From the NCBI RefSeq assembly GCF_000374165.1, contig NZ_KB893725.1:26124-90123 (forward strand): a stretch of DNA of 64,000 nt. Direction: 5' to 3'. Made by a program: the position numbers and the translations under genes. This DNA is from Parafrankia elaeagni (GTDB lineage Bacteria > Actinomycetota > Actinomycetes > Frankiales > Frankiaceae). A model generated the notes under the pieces. It worked only from the letters and a program-made list of their open reading frames with translations, ran no database searches and was not told where the DNA came from. This document shows positions 24,438 to 32,951 of this stretch, piece after piece (within the stretch, counting starts at the first letter, position 1; each line of letters starts with the position of its first letter).

Positions 24438-25265
24438 ATGCCCACCACCCAGACCTCACCGGACCTGGCCGCCGTCACGGAACGCCAGCGGCAGACCTGG
24501 TCCAGCGGGAACTTCGCGAAGGTCGCGGCCCGCATCGTGCTCAGCAGCGAGCTGCTCGCCGACGCCGCCGACCTGCACGCCGGCTGGCGCGTGCTGGACG
24601 TCGCCTGCGGCACCGGCAACGCCGCGATCGCCGCCGCCCGCGCCGGCGCCCAGGTCGTCGGCATCGACTACGTTCCCCAGCTGCTGGCGGACGCCGAGGC
24701 ACGGTCCCGCGCCGAAGGTCTCGACGCCGAGTTCCGGGTCGGCGACGTCCAGCACCTGCCGGTGCCCGACGGCAGCTTCGACGCGGTCCTCAGCGTCTTC
24801 GGCTCGATGTTCGCGCCCGACCACCGGCGCACCGCCGCCGAGATCGTGCGCGCGGCGCGCCCCGGCGGGATCGTCGGCCTCGCCTCGTGGACGCCCGACG
24901 GCTTCGTCGGGGAGATGTTCCGGGTCATCTCCACGTTCGTCCCGCCGCCGGCCGGAGTCAGTTCCCCGCTGCTGTGGGGAACCCGCCCACACCTGGACGA
25001 CCTTTTCGGCAACGCGATCGCCACGGCGGAATCCGTCGAACAGACGTGTACCTTCCGCTTCGCGTCCGCCGAGGAGTTCGTCGCCTTCTTCCGCCGCTGG
25101 TACGGCCCGACCTTCAAGGCCTTCGAAGCCCTTGATCCGGCCGGGCGCGACCAGCTCGCAGCCGAGCTCACCGACCTGGCCCGCCGCTGGGACCGCTACG
25201 GCGGAAGCGAGAACGCGGTCGCCCTGCCCTCGACCTATCTCCAGACAGTCATCACCCTCCGTTAG
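24438..25265 (+). CDS. Class I SAM-dependent methyltransferase
   Basis: The 275-aa protein has a complete Rossmann methyltransferase core: motif I VLDVACGTGNAAIAAARAGA, the acidic motif II end GIDYVPQLLADA, motif III region FRVGDVQHLPVPDGSFDAVL and motif IV SVFGSMFAPDHRRTAAEIVR. It resembles the UbiE/type-11 group. GAGGAG lies 5 bases upstream of ATG 24438; the open frame extends further upstream into the regulator region without a better start. Divergent transcription from an HxlR-type regulator implies induction by an electrophile or aromatic compound. The methyl acceptor is unknown. Confidence 0.92.
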   Translation: MPTTQTSPDLAAVTERQRQTWSSGNFAKVAARIVLSSELLADAADLHAGWRVLDVACGTGNAAIAAARAGAQVVGIDYVPQLLADAEARSRAEGLDAEFRVGDVQHLPVPDGSFDAVLSVFGSMFAPDHRRTAAEIVRAARPGGIVGLASWTPDGFVGEMFRVISTFVPPPAGVSSPLLWGTRPHLDDLFGNAIATAESVEQTCTFRFASAEEFVAFFRRWYGPTFKAFEALDPAGRDQLAAELTDLARRWDRYGGSENAVALPSTYLQTVITLR

Positions 25266-25404
25266 TCGCGTGGACGGGTCTGACCGGCCGGGTGCGTCTC
25301 CTCAAGGCCGTGCGAGGGCCTCGCCGTCCGCAGGCCGGTCAGGCGGCGGCCCAGCACCGGCCCGCAGCAGTCCGCGGCGGCCGCTGGCTCGGCCCGGTCA
25401 CGCC

Positions 25405-25989
25405 TCATGGCTTCGACGCCACCACGACAAACGCCGTCTCAGCGAAGAAGAACTCGCCGGCGGCCCGCGCCGTGCACAGCTGTTCCTGCCATTCGTCGAC
25501 CTCGCTCACGGTGACCGAACCGAGACCTCGTTCGGCACTTCGACGGACCGCCGTCATCACCTCGTCCAGGCGGGCACTCCTCGCTTCGGACAGTTCGGCG
25601 TGAACCGTCGTGAAAGCCCGTACCGATTCGAGACTCAGCGGACTCCGCCGAACCAGTCCGGCCAGCTTCCGGCCCATCCAGGGATCAGCGGCGGCCATGT
25701 GCTCGTAGAGCACCGGCAGATCCGCATAGGTCTGCAGCACCCGGCGGGTGAGATCCCGACTCTCGACCGCTACCACTATCGACTCGAAGTCGGTATGGCC
25801 CAGCACCGCCCGCCCGCCTGGTCGCAGAACCCGGGCGACATCACGGAGCAACGCCGACGGGTCGACCAGGCACTCGAGCACGTTGTGCGACACCACGCAG
25901 TCGCAGTGTTCCCCCCGAAAGGGCAACTCCGGAAAGGACGAGATCGACGAGGAGGCTGTGCAGCGATCCGCCCGCATCCGAACATTCAC
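25405..25989 (-). pseudogene. Truncated SAM-dependent methyltransferase fragment
   Basis: The 194-aa frame starts in the middle of a methyltransferase fold: LPFRGEHCDCVVSHNVLECL matches the segment around motif IV, followed by ALLRDVARVLRPGGRAVLGH (motif V). The S-adenosylmethionine-binding motif I and the first strand-helix units are absent, and the first 20 residues (rich in Ser, Arg and Cys) do not look like them. No continuation was found in other frames of 25990-26200. It is probably a 5'-truncated remnant. Base composition here is somewhat less GC-biased than in neighbours, which would fit an acquired and decaying segment. A functional partner role without motif I is unlikely. Confidence 0.55.
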
Positions 25990-26217
25990 CCGTCACAGTC
26001 GCCCCAGTCTCGGTCAACGGCCCCGCCCAGCAGCGTCACCTTCAGGGCCTACTACCAACCCCGGCGTCGATCTGCCCACCGGCGACATCCTCCTCGCCTC
26101 GTCCGCGACGCGCTGACCGACCCGGAAACTCTGCTGGGAGCGGCCAGCGCCGGCCGGACCTGCGGTTTGATGGAAAGGCCTCCGCGCGGAGCACGCGGGG
26201 TCTACGCTCAGCCCTCG

Positions 26218-26613
26218 ATGGCGATACGCGACAAACTTGCCTCTCGTGCCCAGCCCTATCTGGAACCCGGTGAACAGGTCCGGCAGGTGTTCAGAGCCCA
26301 GACTCGATCGCAGTTGCTGGTCGTTCTGATTCCCGTGTTCCACTTCATGATCGGCCGCCGGATCGTTGTCGTCACCGATCGCAGCGTCACAGTGCTGCGT
26401 GCCCGGCGCCTGATGCCCAGCAGACCCACGGGCGACACACCACTGGCCCGGCTACCGCGGCGAACCCGCTTCGGTGAGATGGAAGGCGTGTTCTGGGGCA
26501 GCACGTCCGCGACGGGCGAGCAGCTGTGGATTGCCAGCCCCTTCCACAAGGACGTTGCGCAGGCGGACCGGGAACGACACCGACCTCCTCGTCACACGCC
26601 CCCTGATCCCTGA
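26218..26613 (+). CDS. Conserved hypothetical protein, PH-like
   Basis: The 131-aa protein begins MAIRDKLASRAQPYLEPGEQ, followed by a hydrophobic strand-rich middle (LLVVLIPVFHFMIGRRIVVV) and TDRSVTVLRARRL. It then has ARLPRRTRFGEMEGVFWGST and the closing FHKDVAQADRER. This layout (IRDKL...PYL.PGE, VVVTDR, LPR.TR.G, FHKDV..AD) is that of a small actinobacterial family with a bacterial PH-like fold, function unknown. The C-terminal about 13 residues after ADRER (Pro/His-rich) lack family character and may reflect a late frameshift. It stands alone, flanked by a methyltransferase remnant and a convergent hydrolase. Confidence 0.7.
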   Translation: MAIRDKLASRAQPYLEPGEQVRQVFRAQTRSQLLVVLIPVFHFMIGRRIVVVTDRSVTVLRARRLMPSRPTGDTPLARLPRRTRFGEMEGVFWGSTSATGEQLWIASPFHKDVAQADRERHRPPRHTPPDP

Positions 26614-26741
26614 CCCGCGTCAGCTGCAGGCCCGCCTGAGTCGAGAAGGTGTCACCCGGGTTGGCAGTACCCGAAGGCGCTGACCGTCAGCGTCCGCAAG
26701 GGCATCCCTAGCGGACGCCGACGGCGTCATCCCTGCAGCGG

Positions 26742-27506
26742 TCAACGTGCCCCGGCCGCGACGGCATCGCCGACGAGATGGCGGGCGAAGAAACGTTCAG
26801 CGCTGCCCATTTCGAATCTGGGCAGGTCGACATGCCGACCGGAGTTGGCGTGCAGCGTCTTCTCCGGGGAGGCTATGGTGTCGAACAGGGCGAGGCCGGC
26901 CGCGCGCGGCACGATCTCGTCGTCCCACTGGAGCAGAAACTGCACGGGGATGGTGAGGCGCGAGGCCGCATCGGTGAGGACGTCGTAGCCGACGAGGCCG
27001 AGAACGGCCGCGGTGATCCGCGGTTCGGCGGCGACCAACGGCATGCCGATCATGCTGCCGAGCGAGACGCCCCAGTACCCCACTGGTCCGTCGGCGCCGA
27101 TCCGGTCGAGGCTCTGAAGAGCGTTCAGGGTGGCCTGCCACTCGGGAACAGCCTGCGCGGCACGGACGGCGTTGTCCTGAGCGATCAGCTCGCCGACGGG
27201 CTCGCCAGCCGTCATCCGGCTACGCAGCTGCACGGCGAACTGCTCGTCCTGCGCGGTTCTCGGGCGGTCGCCGTGTCCGGGAGCGTCGATCGCCGCCGCG
27301 GCGAAACCGAATTCCGTCACATACCGGTGGGCACGGGCCAGCAGGCCGGGGGCACACTTGTGCTGACCGCCGCCGTGCCCGAGCAGTATCAGTGGGCGCG
27401 GGCCGAACGCGTCAGCCGGCGACCAGAGCACACCGGGAATGCCGTCAAGGACGAACCGACCTTCCGAAACACCGGTCGAGGTCGTCGTCTCCGAGGTGAA
27501 ACGCAT
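26742..27506 (-). CDS. Alpha/beta hydrolase (dienelactone-hydrolase-like)
   Basis: The 254-aa hydrolase has the expected triad pieces: an oxyanion segment LILLGHGGGQHK, the nucleophile elbow G-V-S-L-G (in GYWGVSLGSMIG) with Ser, an acid in LLQWDDEIVP and a C-terminal His in NSGRHVDLP. AAAIDAPGHGDRPR is the typical strand-4 loop. This is the pattern of small cytosolic carboxyl-ester or dienelactone hydrolases. The gene stands alone on the minus strand and the substrate is unknown. The start ATG 27506 gives a normal length. Confidence 0.9.
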   Translation of the reverse strand: MRFTSETTTSTGVSEGRFVLDGIPGVLWSPADAFGPRPLILLGHGGGQHKCAPGLLARAHRYVTEFGFAAAAIDAPGHGDRPRTAQDEQFAVQLRSRMTAGEPVGELIAQDNAVRAAQAVPEWQATLNALQSLDRIGADGPVGYWGVSLGSMIGMPLVAAEPRITAAVLGLVGYDVLTDAASRLTIPVQFLLQWDDEIVPRAAGLALFDTIASPEKTLHANSGRHVDLPRFEMGSAERFFARHLVGDAVAAGAR

Positions 27507-27670
27507 GAATTTTATTGCCTTTCGGGATGCCTTGGGCGCTCCCGACGGCCACCTGGGTCAGATGAACCATTCCGCGGGACGGAAGGAGAGCACCCGGTCG
27601 GATTCAGCGGTAACGGGTCTCACCTCCTCAGGCCGATTCACGGACGCTGTGACGTTACCAGAGAACAGGG

Positions 27671-27721
27671 GGTGCCGGGAACGATGTGCCGGGGACGAGA
27701 AACGTGTGCCGGGGACGAGAA
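27671..27721. repeat. Three imperfect copies of GTGCCGGGGACGAGAAC
   Basis: A degenerate copy (27671-27684, GTGCCGGGAACGAT) is followed by copies beginning at 27685 and 27705 that share GTGCCGGGGACGAGAA. They lie in the 274-base gap between the hydrolase start (27506) and the Lrp-type regulator stop (27781). Apart from this repeat the gap shows no gene. Confidence 0.75.
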
Positions 27722-27780
27722 CGGTGGACCGCACCCGCAGCGTCCACAGGGCCGCCCCCACCCCCGCCGCCGACCACCGG

Positions 27781-28857
27781 TCAGGCCGGCTCGCGGCGCG
27801 GGCGGTGCGCGAGGGGCGGTTCGACCAGACGGCCGCCGTCGGTCCAGGCCCCGGACTGCTTGACCGTGCGAAAGACCGGTGAGATCTCCAGGGTCTGGAT
27901 ACCGTCGAGCTGGCCGACACGGCGGGTGGTGAAGGCGTAGAGATCGGCCAGATCGCGGCAGGCGACGGAGGCCACCAGGTTGTGCCGGCCGGACCTGGCC
28001 GCGGCGAACGCGACCTCCGGCAGGTCGGCGAGCGCCTGGCCGGTCTCGTGCAGCCGTGCCGGGCTGACTCCCAGGTAGAGGTGGGCCTTCGCGTGGTAGC
28101 CGAGCCTGGTCATGGCCAGGTCCATGTCGAGGTGCATCGTGCCGCTCCGCAGCAGCGCGCCGAGCCGGCGGGTGACCCGGCCCTCGCTCATCCCCGCCGC
28201 GGCGGCCAGCTCCGCGTAGCTCGCGCGGCCGTCGCGGGCCAGTGCGGCGACGATCGCCTCGTCGGCTGGTTCCAGCGGCACGGGCCGCGGCGCGGGGACG
28301 GCGGGCGACGGGGTGGCGGCAGCACGCAGCGCGGCTGTCTCACCGGTGTCCAGATACCCGGCCAGCGCCCCCCAGTCGTCGGAGCGCTGGCCGGCGAAGT
28401 AGTGCAGCAGCACGGAGGCCTCGACGTTCAGGACATGGGTCGCGCGGGGCAGCCGGTGGGTGAGCAGGGTGTCGCGCTGCTCGGCCGACAGCGACCGGAT
28501 CGCGAATGTCACCTCGGACCCGCCCGCGGACAGGACCACCCACGCGATGTCGTCGCGCCACGCCAGCGCCGCGGCCAGCGCCTCGGCGCTGTCCGGACGG
28601 CAGTGCACCCGGACGCTCCACGGGTGCTCGCCTGTCGTGGCCGGGTTCAGCACGCCGAAGATCCGCAGGATCCCGTCCCGGCGCAACGCGCCGTAGCGTC
28701 GGGCGACCGTCCGTTCGGGCAGGCGCAGCGCGGCGGCGATCCGCGCGAAGGGCGCTCTCGGCGCGAGCTGCAGGGCACGGATGATCCGGAGGTCGTCTGG
28801 GTCGGTCACCTCGTTTCGAACCAGTGCCGTGTCGGATTCCCGCAGGACAGCCGTCAT
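27781..28857 (-). CDS. Lrp/AsnC family regulator with two HTH-RAM modules
   Basis: The 358-aa protein contains two Lrp-type units in tandem. The first HTH is LRIIRALQLAPRAPFARIAAALRLPERTVARRYGALRRDGIL with a ligand-type domain after it. The second is DEAIVAALARDGRASYAELAAAAGMSEGRVTRRLGALLRSG (cited as spans, residues about 22-63 and 197-237) followed by another RAM-like domain (SPARLHETGQALADLPEVAF). Duplicated Lrp proteins of this length are common in actinobacteria. ATG 28857 is chosen because the upstream frame has no domain, although there is no clear Shine-Dalgarno, so the mRNA may be leaderless. It is divergent from the MFS gene at 29008 and likely regulates it. Confidence 0.85.
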   Translation of the reverse strand: MTAVLRESDTALVRNEVTDPDDLRIIRALQLAPRAPFARIAAALRLPERTVARRYGALRRDGILRIFGVLNPATTGEHPWSVRVHCRPDSAEALAAALAWRDDIAWVVLSAGGSEVTFAIRSLSAEQRDTLLTHRLPRATHVLNVEASVLLHYFAGQRSDDWGALAGYLDTGETAALRAAATPSPAVPAPRPVPLEPADEAIVAALARDGRASYAELAAAAGMSEGRVTRRLGALLRSGTMHLDMDLAMTRLGYHAKAHLYLGVSPARLHETGQALADLPEVAFAAARSGRHNLVASVACRDLADLYAFTTRRVGQLDGIQTLEISPVFRTVKQSGAWTDGGRLVEPPLAHRPRREPA

Positions 28858-29007
28858 CACGGATGGAAATCTACACAACGCACCCCGTCGGACGGTTCGT
28901 TCCCAGGCGGTGGGCAGAGTGGGACCGGCGTCGCGGGGCGGTCCCGCGGACGAGGCCGCCCCGGTCACGGGGCCGGCGCCCGGCCCGGAGGGGACGTGTG
29001 AGGGTCG

Positions 29008-30585
29008 ATGGAACGCAGATGGTGGACGCTGGTCGCGGTGCTGGCGTCGACGTTCATGCTCCTGCTCGACATCACGATCGTCGTCGTGGCGTTGCCCGAC
29101 ATCCAGCAGGAGCTGAACACCAGCTTCAGTGACATGCAGTGGGTCGTCGACGCCTACGCGCTCACCCTCGCCGCGCTGCTGCTGACCTCCGGCTCGCTCG
29201 CCGACCGGTACGGCCGCCGACTGCTGTTCCTCATCGGCCTGGGCGTCTTCACCGCCGGCTCCGCGCTGTGCGCGGCGGCGCAGACGCCGTTGATGCTGAT
29301 CGGATCCCGGGCACTGCAGGGTGTCGGCGGGGCGATCCTGTTCGCCACGTCGCTCGCGCTGCTCGCGATGAACTTCCACGGCCGGGAGCGCGGCATCGCG
29401 TTCGGCGCGTGGGGCGCGGTCGCCGGCGTGTCGACCGCGCTCGGGCCGATCCTCGGCGGTCTGATCACCAGCGGAGTGAGCTGGCGGGGCATCTTCTGGG
29501 TGAACCTGCCGATCGGTGTGGCCGCGATCGCGATCGCGCTGCGGAAGGTGGACGAGTCGCGCGCCCCGCATGCCCACCGGCCGGACCTGGCCGGGTTCGC
29601 GACGCTGACCTCGGGGCTGGTCGCGCTCGTCTACGGGCTGGTCCGGGCCAGTACGGACGGCTGGGGCGACGCCGGCGTGATCATCTGTCTCGTCCTGGCG
29701 GCGGTGCTCCTCATGGCATTCACCGTGGTCGAGACGCGGGTGGCGCACCCGATGTTCGACCTGTCGCTGCTGCGGATCCCGACGTTCCTCGGCGGCTCGG
29801 TCGCCGCGTTCGCGATGAACGGCTCGCTGTACGCGATGCTGCTCTACCTGACGATCTACCTGCAGAACGACCTCGGCTACTCGGCGCTCGGGGCCGGCCT
29901 GCGGATGGTGGTCCTCTCCGCGACGGCGATGGTCGTGTCGGCCGCGGCGGGGCGGTTGTCGACAGTCGTGCCGGTCCGCTGGCTCATCGGCCCGGGCCTC
30001 GCGCTCGTCGGTGCCGGGCTGCTGCTGATGGCGGGCCTGGATGCCGGGTCCGACTGGACGCACCTCGTTCCGGGTCTCGTCGTCGCGGGCGCCGGGTCGG
30101 GTCTGGTGAACCCGCCACTGGCCTCGACGGCTGTCGGCGTCGTGCACCCGTTCCGGTCCGGCATGGCGTCGGGAGTGAACACCACGTTCCGCCAGGTCGG
30201 TATCGCGGTCGGCACCGCCGTCTACGGCTCGATCTTCACCGCCCGGCTCGCGCACGGCCTCGAAGACCGGCTCGCGGGCGTCCCGGCGCTGGCCGGGCAG
30301 ACGGACCAGATCGCCGACGCGGTGCACGGCGGCGGCGCGGGCCAGGTGATCGGCGCCGCCCCGGCAGCGGCCCGGCCCGTACTGACCGACGCGATCCACG
30401 CCAGCTTCGCCGGCGCGCTGAACGACCTGCTCATCACGGCTGGCGTCCTGGCGATCCTCGGCGGTGCCCTGGCCCTCGCCCTGATCCGCGGCAAGGATTT
30501 CGCGACCGTCCCCCAGCAGGCCCCGAGGACCGGCGTGGGCCCGCCCGAGAGCGAACCACAACAGAACATCACGTCGATCCGTTAA
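29008..30585 (+). CDS. MFS transporter, DHA2 (EmrB/QacA) family
   Basis: The 525-aa efflux-type permease has helix 1 with the DHA2 Asp (MLLLDITIVVVALPDIQ), motif A GSLADRYGRRLL, motif C region ALGPILGG and about 14 hydrophobic segments, ending with a short polar tail. The second half contains the TM-rich ATAMVVSAAAGRLSTVVPVR. It exports drugs or metabolites by proton antiport according to family knowledge. The 150-base divergent spacer with the Lrp/AsnC regulator suggests control by it. ATG 29008 begins just before helix 1, and AGGG lies about 5 bases upstream. Confidence 0.93.
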   Translation: MERRWWTLVAVLASTFMLLLDITIVVVALPDIQQELNTSFSDMQWVVDAYALTLAALLLTSGSLADRYGRRLLFLIGLGVFTAGSALCAAAQTPLMLIGSRALQGVGGAILFATSLALLAMNFHGRERGIAFGAWGAVAGVSTALGPILGGLITSGVSWRGIFWVNLPIGVAAIAIALRKVDESRAPHAHRPDLAGFATLTSGLVALVYGLVRASTDGWGDAGVIICLVLAAVLLMAFTVVETRVAHPMFDLSLLRIPTFLGGSVAAFAMNGSLYAMLLYLTIYLQNDLGYSALGAGLRMVVLSATAMVVSAAAGRLSTVVPVRWLIGPGLALVGAGLLLMAGLDAGSDWTHLVPGLVVAGAGSGLVNPPLASTAVGVVHPFRSGMASGVNTTFRQVGIAVGTAVYGSIFTARLAHGLEDRLAGVPALAGQTDQIADAVHGGGAGQVIGAAPAAARPVLTDAIHASFAGALNDLLITAGVLAILGGALALALIRGKDFATVPQQAPRTGVGPPESEPQQNITSIR

Positions 30586-30833
30586 ATAGCTACAAAGAAC
30601 CGCCAGATTGATCGATGATTGTCTCGTTGTCAACCCGAAGGGTGATCGGACTCTGTTCACATCGCAAGGTGACGCCTGTGGCGGCGATTCCGCGCACACT
30701 GAGGGCACGATGCACCCCGCAACCTGCCAGCGGATCACGAGACTCCGCGGGGAGCGGGCACACGACAGGTGCGTCATGCTGTGGCGTCGCGGCGCGAATC
30801 CACAGCTGGCGTAAGGCGATACGAGGAGGTCAG

Positions 30834-31502
30834 GTGTCGACGCAGTCCCCGCCCCCACTGGATGCGGCGTCACACGCGGGGCCCGGTGAGCCCGTGGTGG
30901 TCCTGCCCTCGGTGGCCGACTCCCGGCTCGCGCGGCAGCTCGCGTTCATCCTGGAGATCGACAAGCTCAAGTCGGTGGTCCGGCGCAGCCGCCTCGCCGA
31001 CGGCTCCCGAGCCGAGAACGATGCCGAGCACTCCTGGCATCTCGCCATGATGGCCGTGCTTCTCGGCGAGTACGCCGAGGAGGAGGTGGACACCGGCCGA
31101 GTGCTGCGCATGCTGCTCGTTCACGACCTCGTGGAGATCTACGCCGGGGACACCTTCGTCTACGACGCCACGGCCATCGCCGAGCAGGAGGCCCGGGAGC
31201 GGGCGGCGGCCGACCGGCTGTTCCCCCAGCTTCCCCGCGACCAGGCGGTCCAGCTCCGCTCGCTGTGGGAGGAGTTCGAGGCCCGCCGCACCCCGGACGC
31301 GCGCTTCGCCCGGGCGTTGGACCGCCTCCAGCCCCTGATCCTGAACTACGCGACGGGCGGCGGAAGCTGGCTGGCGCACGGGGTACGCGCCGAGGACGTC
31401 CTGGCACACCAGCGGGTCGTCTCCGAGGGCTCGCAAGCCCTGTGGGAGTACATCACCCACCTGGTGGGTGACGCCGTCCGCCGCGGGTACCTGGCGGCCT
31501 AG
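30834..31502 (+). CDS. HD-domain phosphohydrolase (YfbR/HDDC2-like)
   Basis: The 222-aa protein has the HD metal-site pattern: ENDAEHSWHLAMMAVLL gives the first His residues, and MLLVHDLVEIYAGDTFVYD gives the HD pair and the following Asp. LKSVVRRSRLADGSRAEN matches the R-x-E-N start of 5'-deoxynucleotidase-type HDDC2/YfbR proteins, and DRLQPLILNYATGGGSW the C-terminal helix. It likely dephosphorylates nucleoside monophosphates, though other small phosphates are possible. GTG 30834 with GAGGAGG close upstream is the best start. It stands alone between the MFS gene and the helicase operon, which converges on it. Confidence 0.87.
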   Translation: MSTQSPPPLDAASHAGPGEPVVVLPSVADSRLARQLAFILEIDKLKSVVRRSRLADGSRAENDAEHSWHLAMMAVLLGEYAEEEVDTGRVLRMLLVHDLVEIYAGDTFVYDATAIAEQEARERAAADRLFPQLPRDQAVQLRSLWEEFEARRTPDARFARALDRLQPLILNYATGGGSWLAHGVRAEDVLAHQRVVSEGSQALWEYITHLVGDAVRRGYLAA

Positions 31503-31552
31503 CCACGCCGAACACAGGCGGTGGGCCGACGCCGGCCGCACGGCGCCACCTG

Positions 31553-31600
31553 GTGCTGTGCGGCCGCGGAGCGCGCGTGCTGTGCGGCCGCGGAGCGCGC
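31553..31600. repeat. Two perfect 24-bp tandem repeats next to the helicase stop codon
   Basis: A 24-base unit beginning GTGCTGTGCGGCCGCGGAGC is found at 31553-31576 and again at 31577-31600. The stop codon of the minus-strand helicase gene is 31602-31604, one base away. The unit contains the palindrome GCGGCCGC. Confidence 0.9.
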
Positions 31601-31601
31601 G

Positions 31602-32951
31602 TCAGGCCTGGACGCGGCTGGACGCCAGATGAGCGAGAACAGCCTGGTTGGCGGCCCAGCCGTCCGGGAACCGAACCGGCTCCCCGAGGTGCACGGGATC
31701 GCTGGTGGGGTGGGCGTCGAGCAGGTCCCGGATGCCGGCCCGGGCGACGACCAGGCAGGCCTGCCGATGCCGGGAGGCCAGGACGCACAGCCGGCCGGCT
31801 TCCAGGTGGAAGGCGGTGGCGTCGCGCCGGCCGGAGAGCGGATGCAGGATCACGGTGACCTCGTACTCCCGGCCCTGCAGGCGGTTGGCGGTGTCCACCA
31901 CGATCCGGTCGTCGCCGAGAGCCGCGCGGATGGCCACCACCTGATCCCGGTGGGCGGCTCCGACCGCGACCCGGTCCGCGGTGACCAGGGTCTCCTCGCC
32001 ACCGGATCGGGCGACCGTGCCCCGCTCGAGAACCCGTCGGGTGAGGGCCGCGACGGCCGCGACGGCTTCGGCGTCCGTGCGCACGGTGTGGCGGGCGGGG
32101 AGTTCGAGCAGCCCCCAGCCGGTGCCCGCGGCGATGTCGAGGACCTCGTCCACCGGCCGGTCGCCCCGCCCGGGGAGCACCAGGCCACGTTCCCCGAGGT
32201 CGGTGCCTGTCCGGAACCCGGTGAACGGGTAGAAGGCGTCGGCGACCACGGCCTGGGCGGTGCGCGGCAGGCGCCACGACACCGGCAGGCGGTGCACCGG
32301 CAGGTCGGGGTTGGTTCGCTGCAGTACGGCGACGGCGCTCTGCATCGGGTTCCAGACCAGGCCGTGCCAGCGGTCGTTGGTGACCGTGGAGAACGGGTCG
32401 AGCTGACCCGGGTCGCCGACGAACAGTGCCCGTTCGAACCGGGAGGCCATGGCCAGCAGCGTGTCCGACCGCATCTGGTACGCCTCGTCGATGATCGCCC
32501 AGGGCCACGTCCCGTCCCGGACGTACGTCCATTTCGCCGCTGTCGAGATGGTCACGGCCGGTTCGCCGAGTCCACCGACGTCGCTCGCGGTGACCACGTT
32601 CGTGAGCTCCGCCAGGCGGGGGGACGGGACGTAGCCGGCGCGGCCGAGGCGTCCGATCCGGGCGCCGGGCAGCTCCGCGGCAAAGCGCGCCGACAACCGC
32701 TCGACGAGGTCGTCGACCTGTTCGTTGGTCTGGGCGACGATCATCAGCGGTTCGCCGGAGGCGGCGAGGACAGCGGCGGTCCGGACTACGAGGGTCGACT
32801 TCCCGGCACCGGGCGGCGAGTCGACGATGACGCCACGGTGACACCCCGACGCCAGATCGTCCAGGATCCCGCGGATGGCCTGCTCGGCCTCGGCGGCCGC
32901 CGAACGGCCGGCCGCCGCCGAGCGCCCAGGCCCGGCGGAGAGGGTCGTCAT
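31602..32951 (-). CDS. SF1 (Upf1/Dna2-type) helicase-like ATPase
   Basis: The 449-aa protein carries Walker A SPPGAGKST (residues 45-53), a Q/Thr-rich motif Ia (IVAQTNEQVDDLVERL), Walker B with DEAYQ (155-159) and motif III GDPGQLDPF (179-187). Motif V is VDTANRLQGREYEVTVI and the motif VI region is LASRHRQACLVVAR. DEA-x-Q plus GDPxQLxP plus the QGxE motif V define SF1B Upf1/Dna2/SMUBP2-like helicases, which move 5'-3' on single strands. It is shorter than most, lacking obvious 1B/1C insert domains. Its ATG overlaps the stop of the preceding gene (ATGA), so it is translated with the unknown 515-residue protein and the Fe-S nuclease upstream. Confidence 0.85.
   Translation of the reverse strand: MTTLSAGPGRSAAAGRSAAAEAEQAIRGILDDLASGCHRGVIVDSPPGAGKSTLVVRTAAVLAASGEPLMIVAQTNEQVDDLVERLSARFAAELPGARIGRLGRAGYVPSPRLAELTNVVTASDVGGLGEPAVTISTAAKWTYVRDGTWPWAIIDEAYQMRSDTLLAMASRFERALFVGDPGQLDPFSTVTNDRWHGLVWNPMQSAVAVLQRTNPDLPVHRLPVSWRLPRTAQAVVADAFYPFTGFRTGTDLGERGLVLPGRGDRPVDEVLDIAAGTGWGLLELPARHTVRTDAEAVAAVAALTRRVLERGTVARSGGEETLVTADRVAVGAAHRDQVVAIRAALGDDRIVVDTANRLQGREYEVTVILHPLSGRRDATAFHLEAGRLCVLASRHRQACLVVARAGIRDLLDAHPTSDPVHLGEPVRFPDGWAANQAVLAHLASSRVQA

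Noticed and set aside
28858-30873. 5' two thirds of a 1030-codon minus-strand frame
   Set aside because: Only the last 358 codons (27781-28857) encode the Lrp-type regulator. The rest is antisense to the MFS transporter, Arg/Gln/His-rich and without domain.
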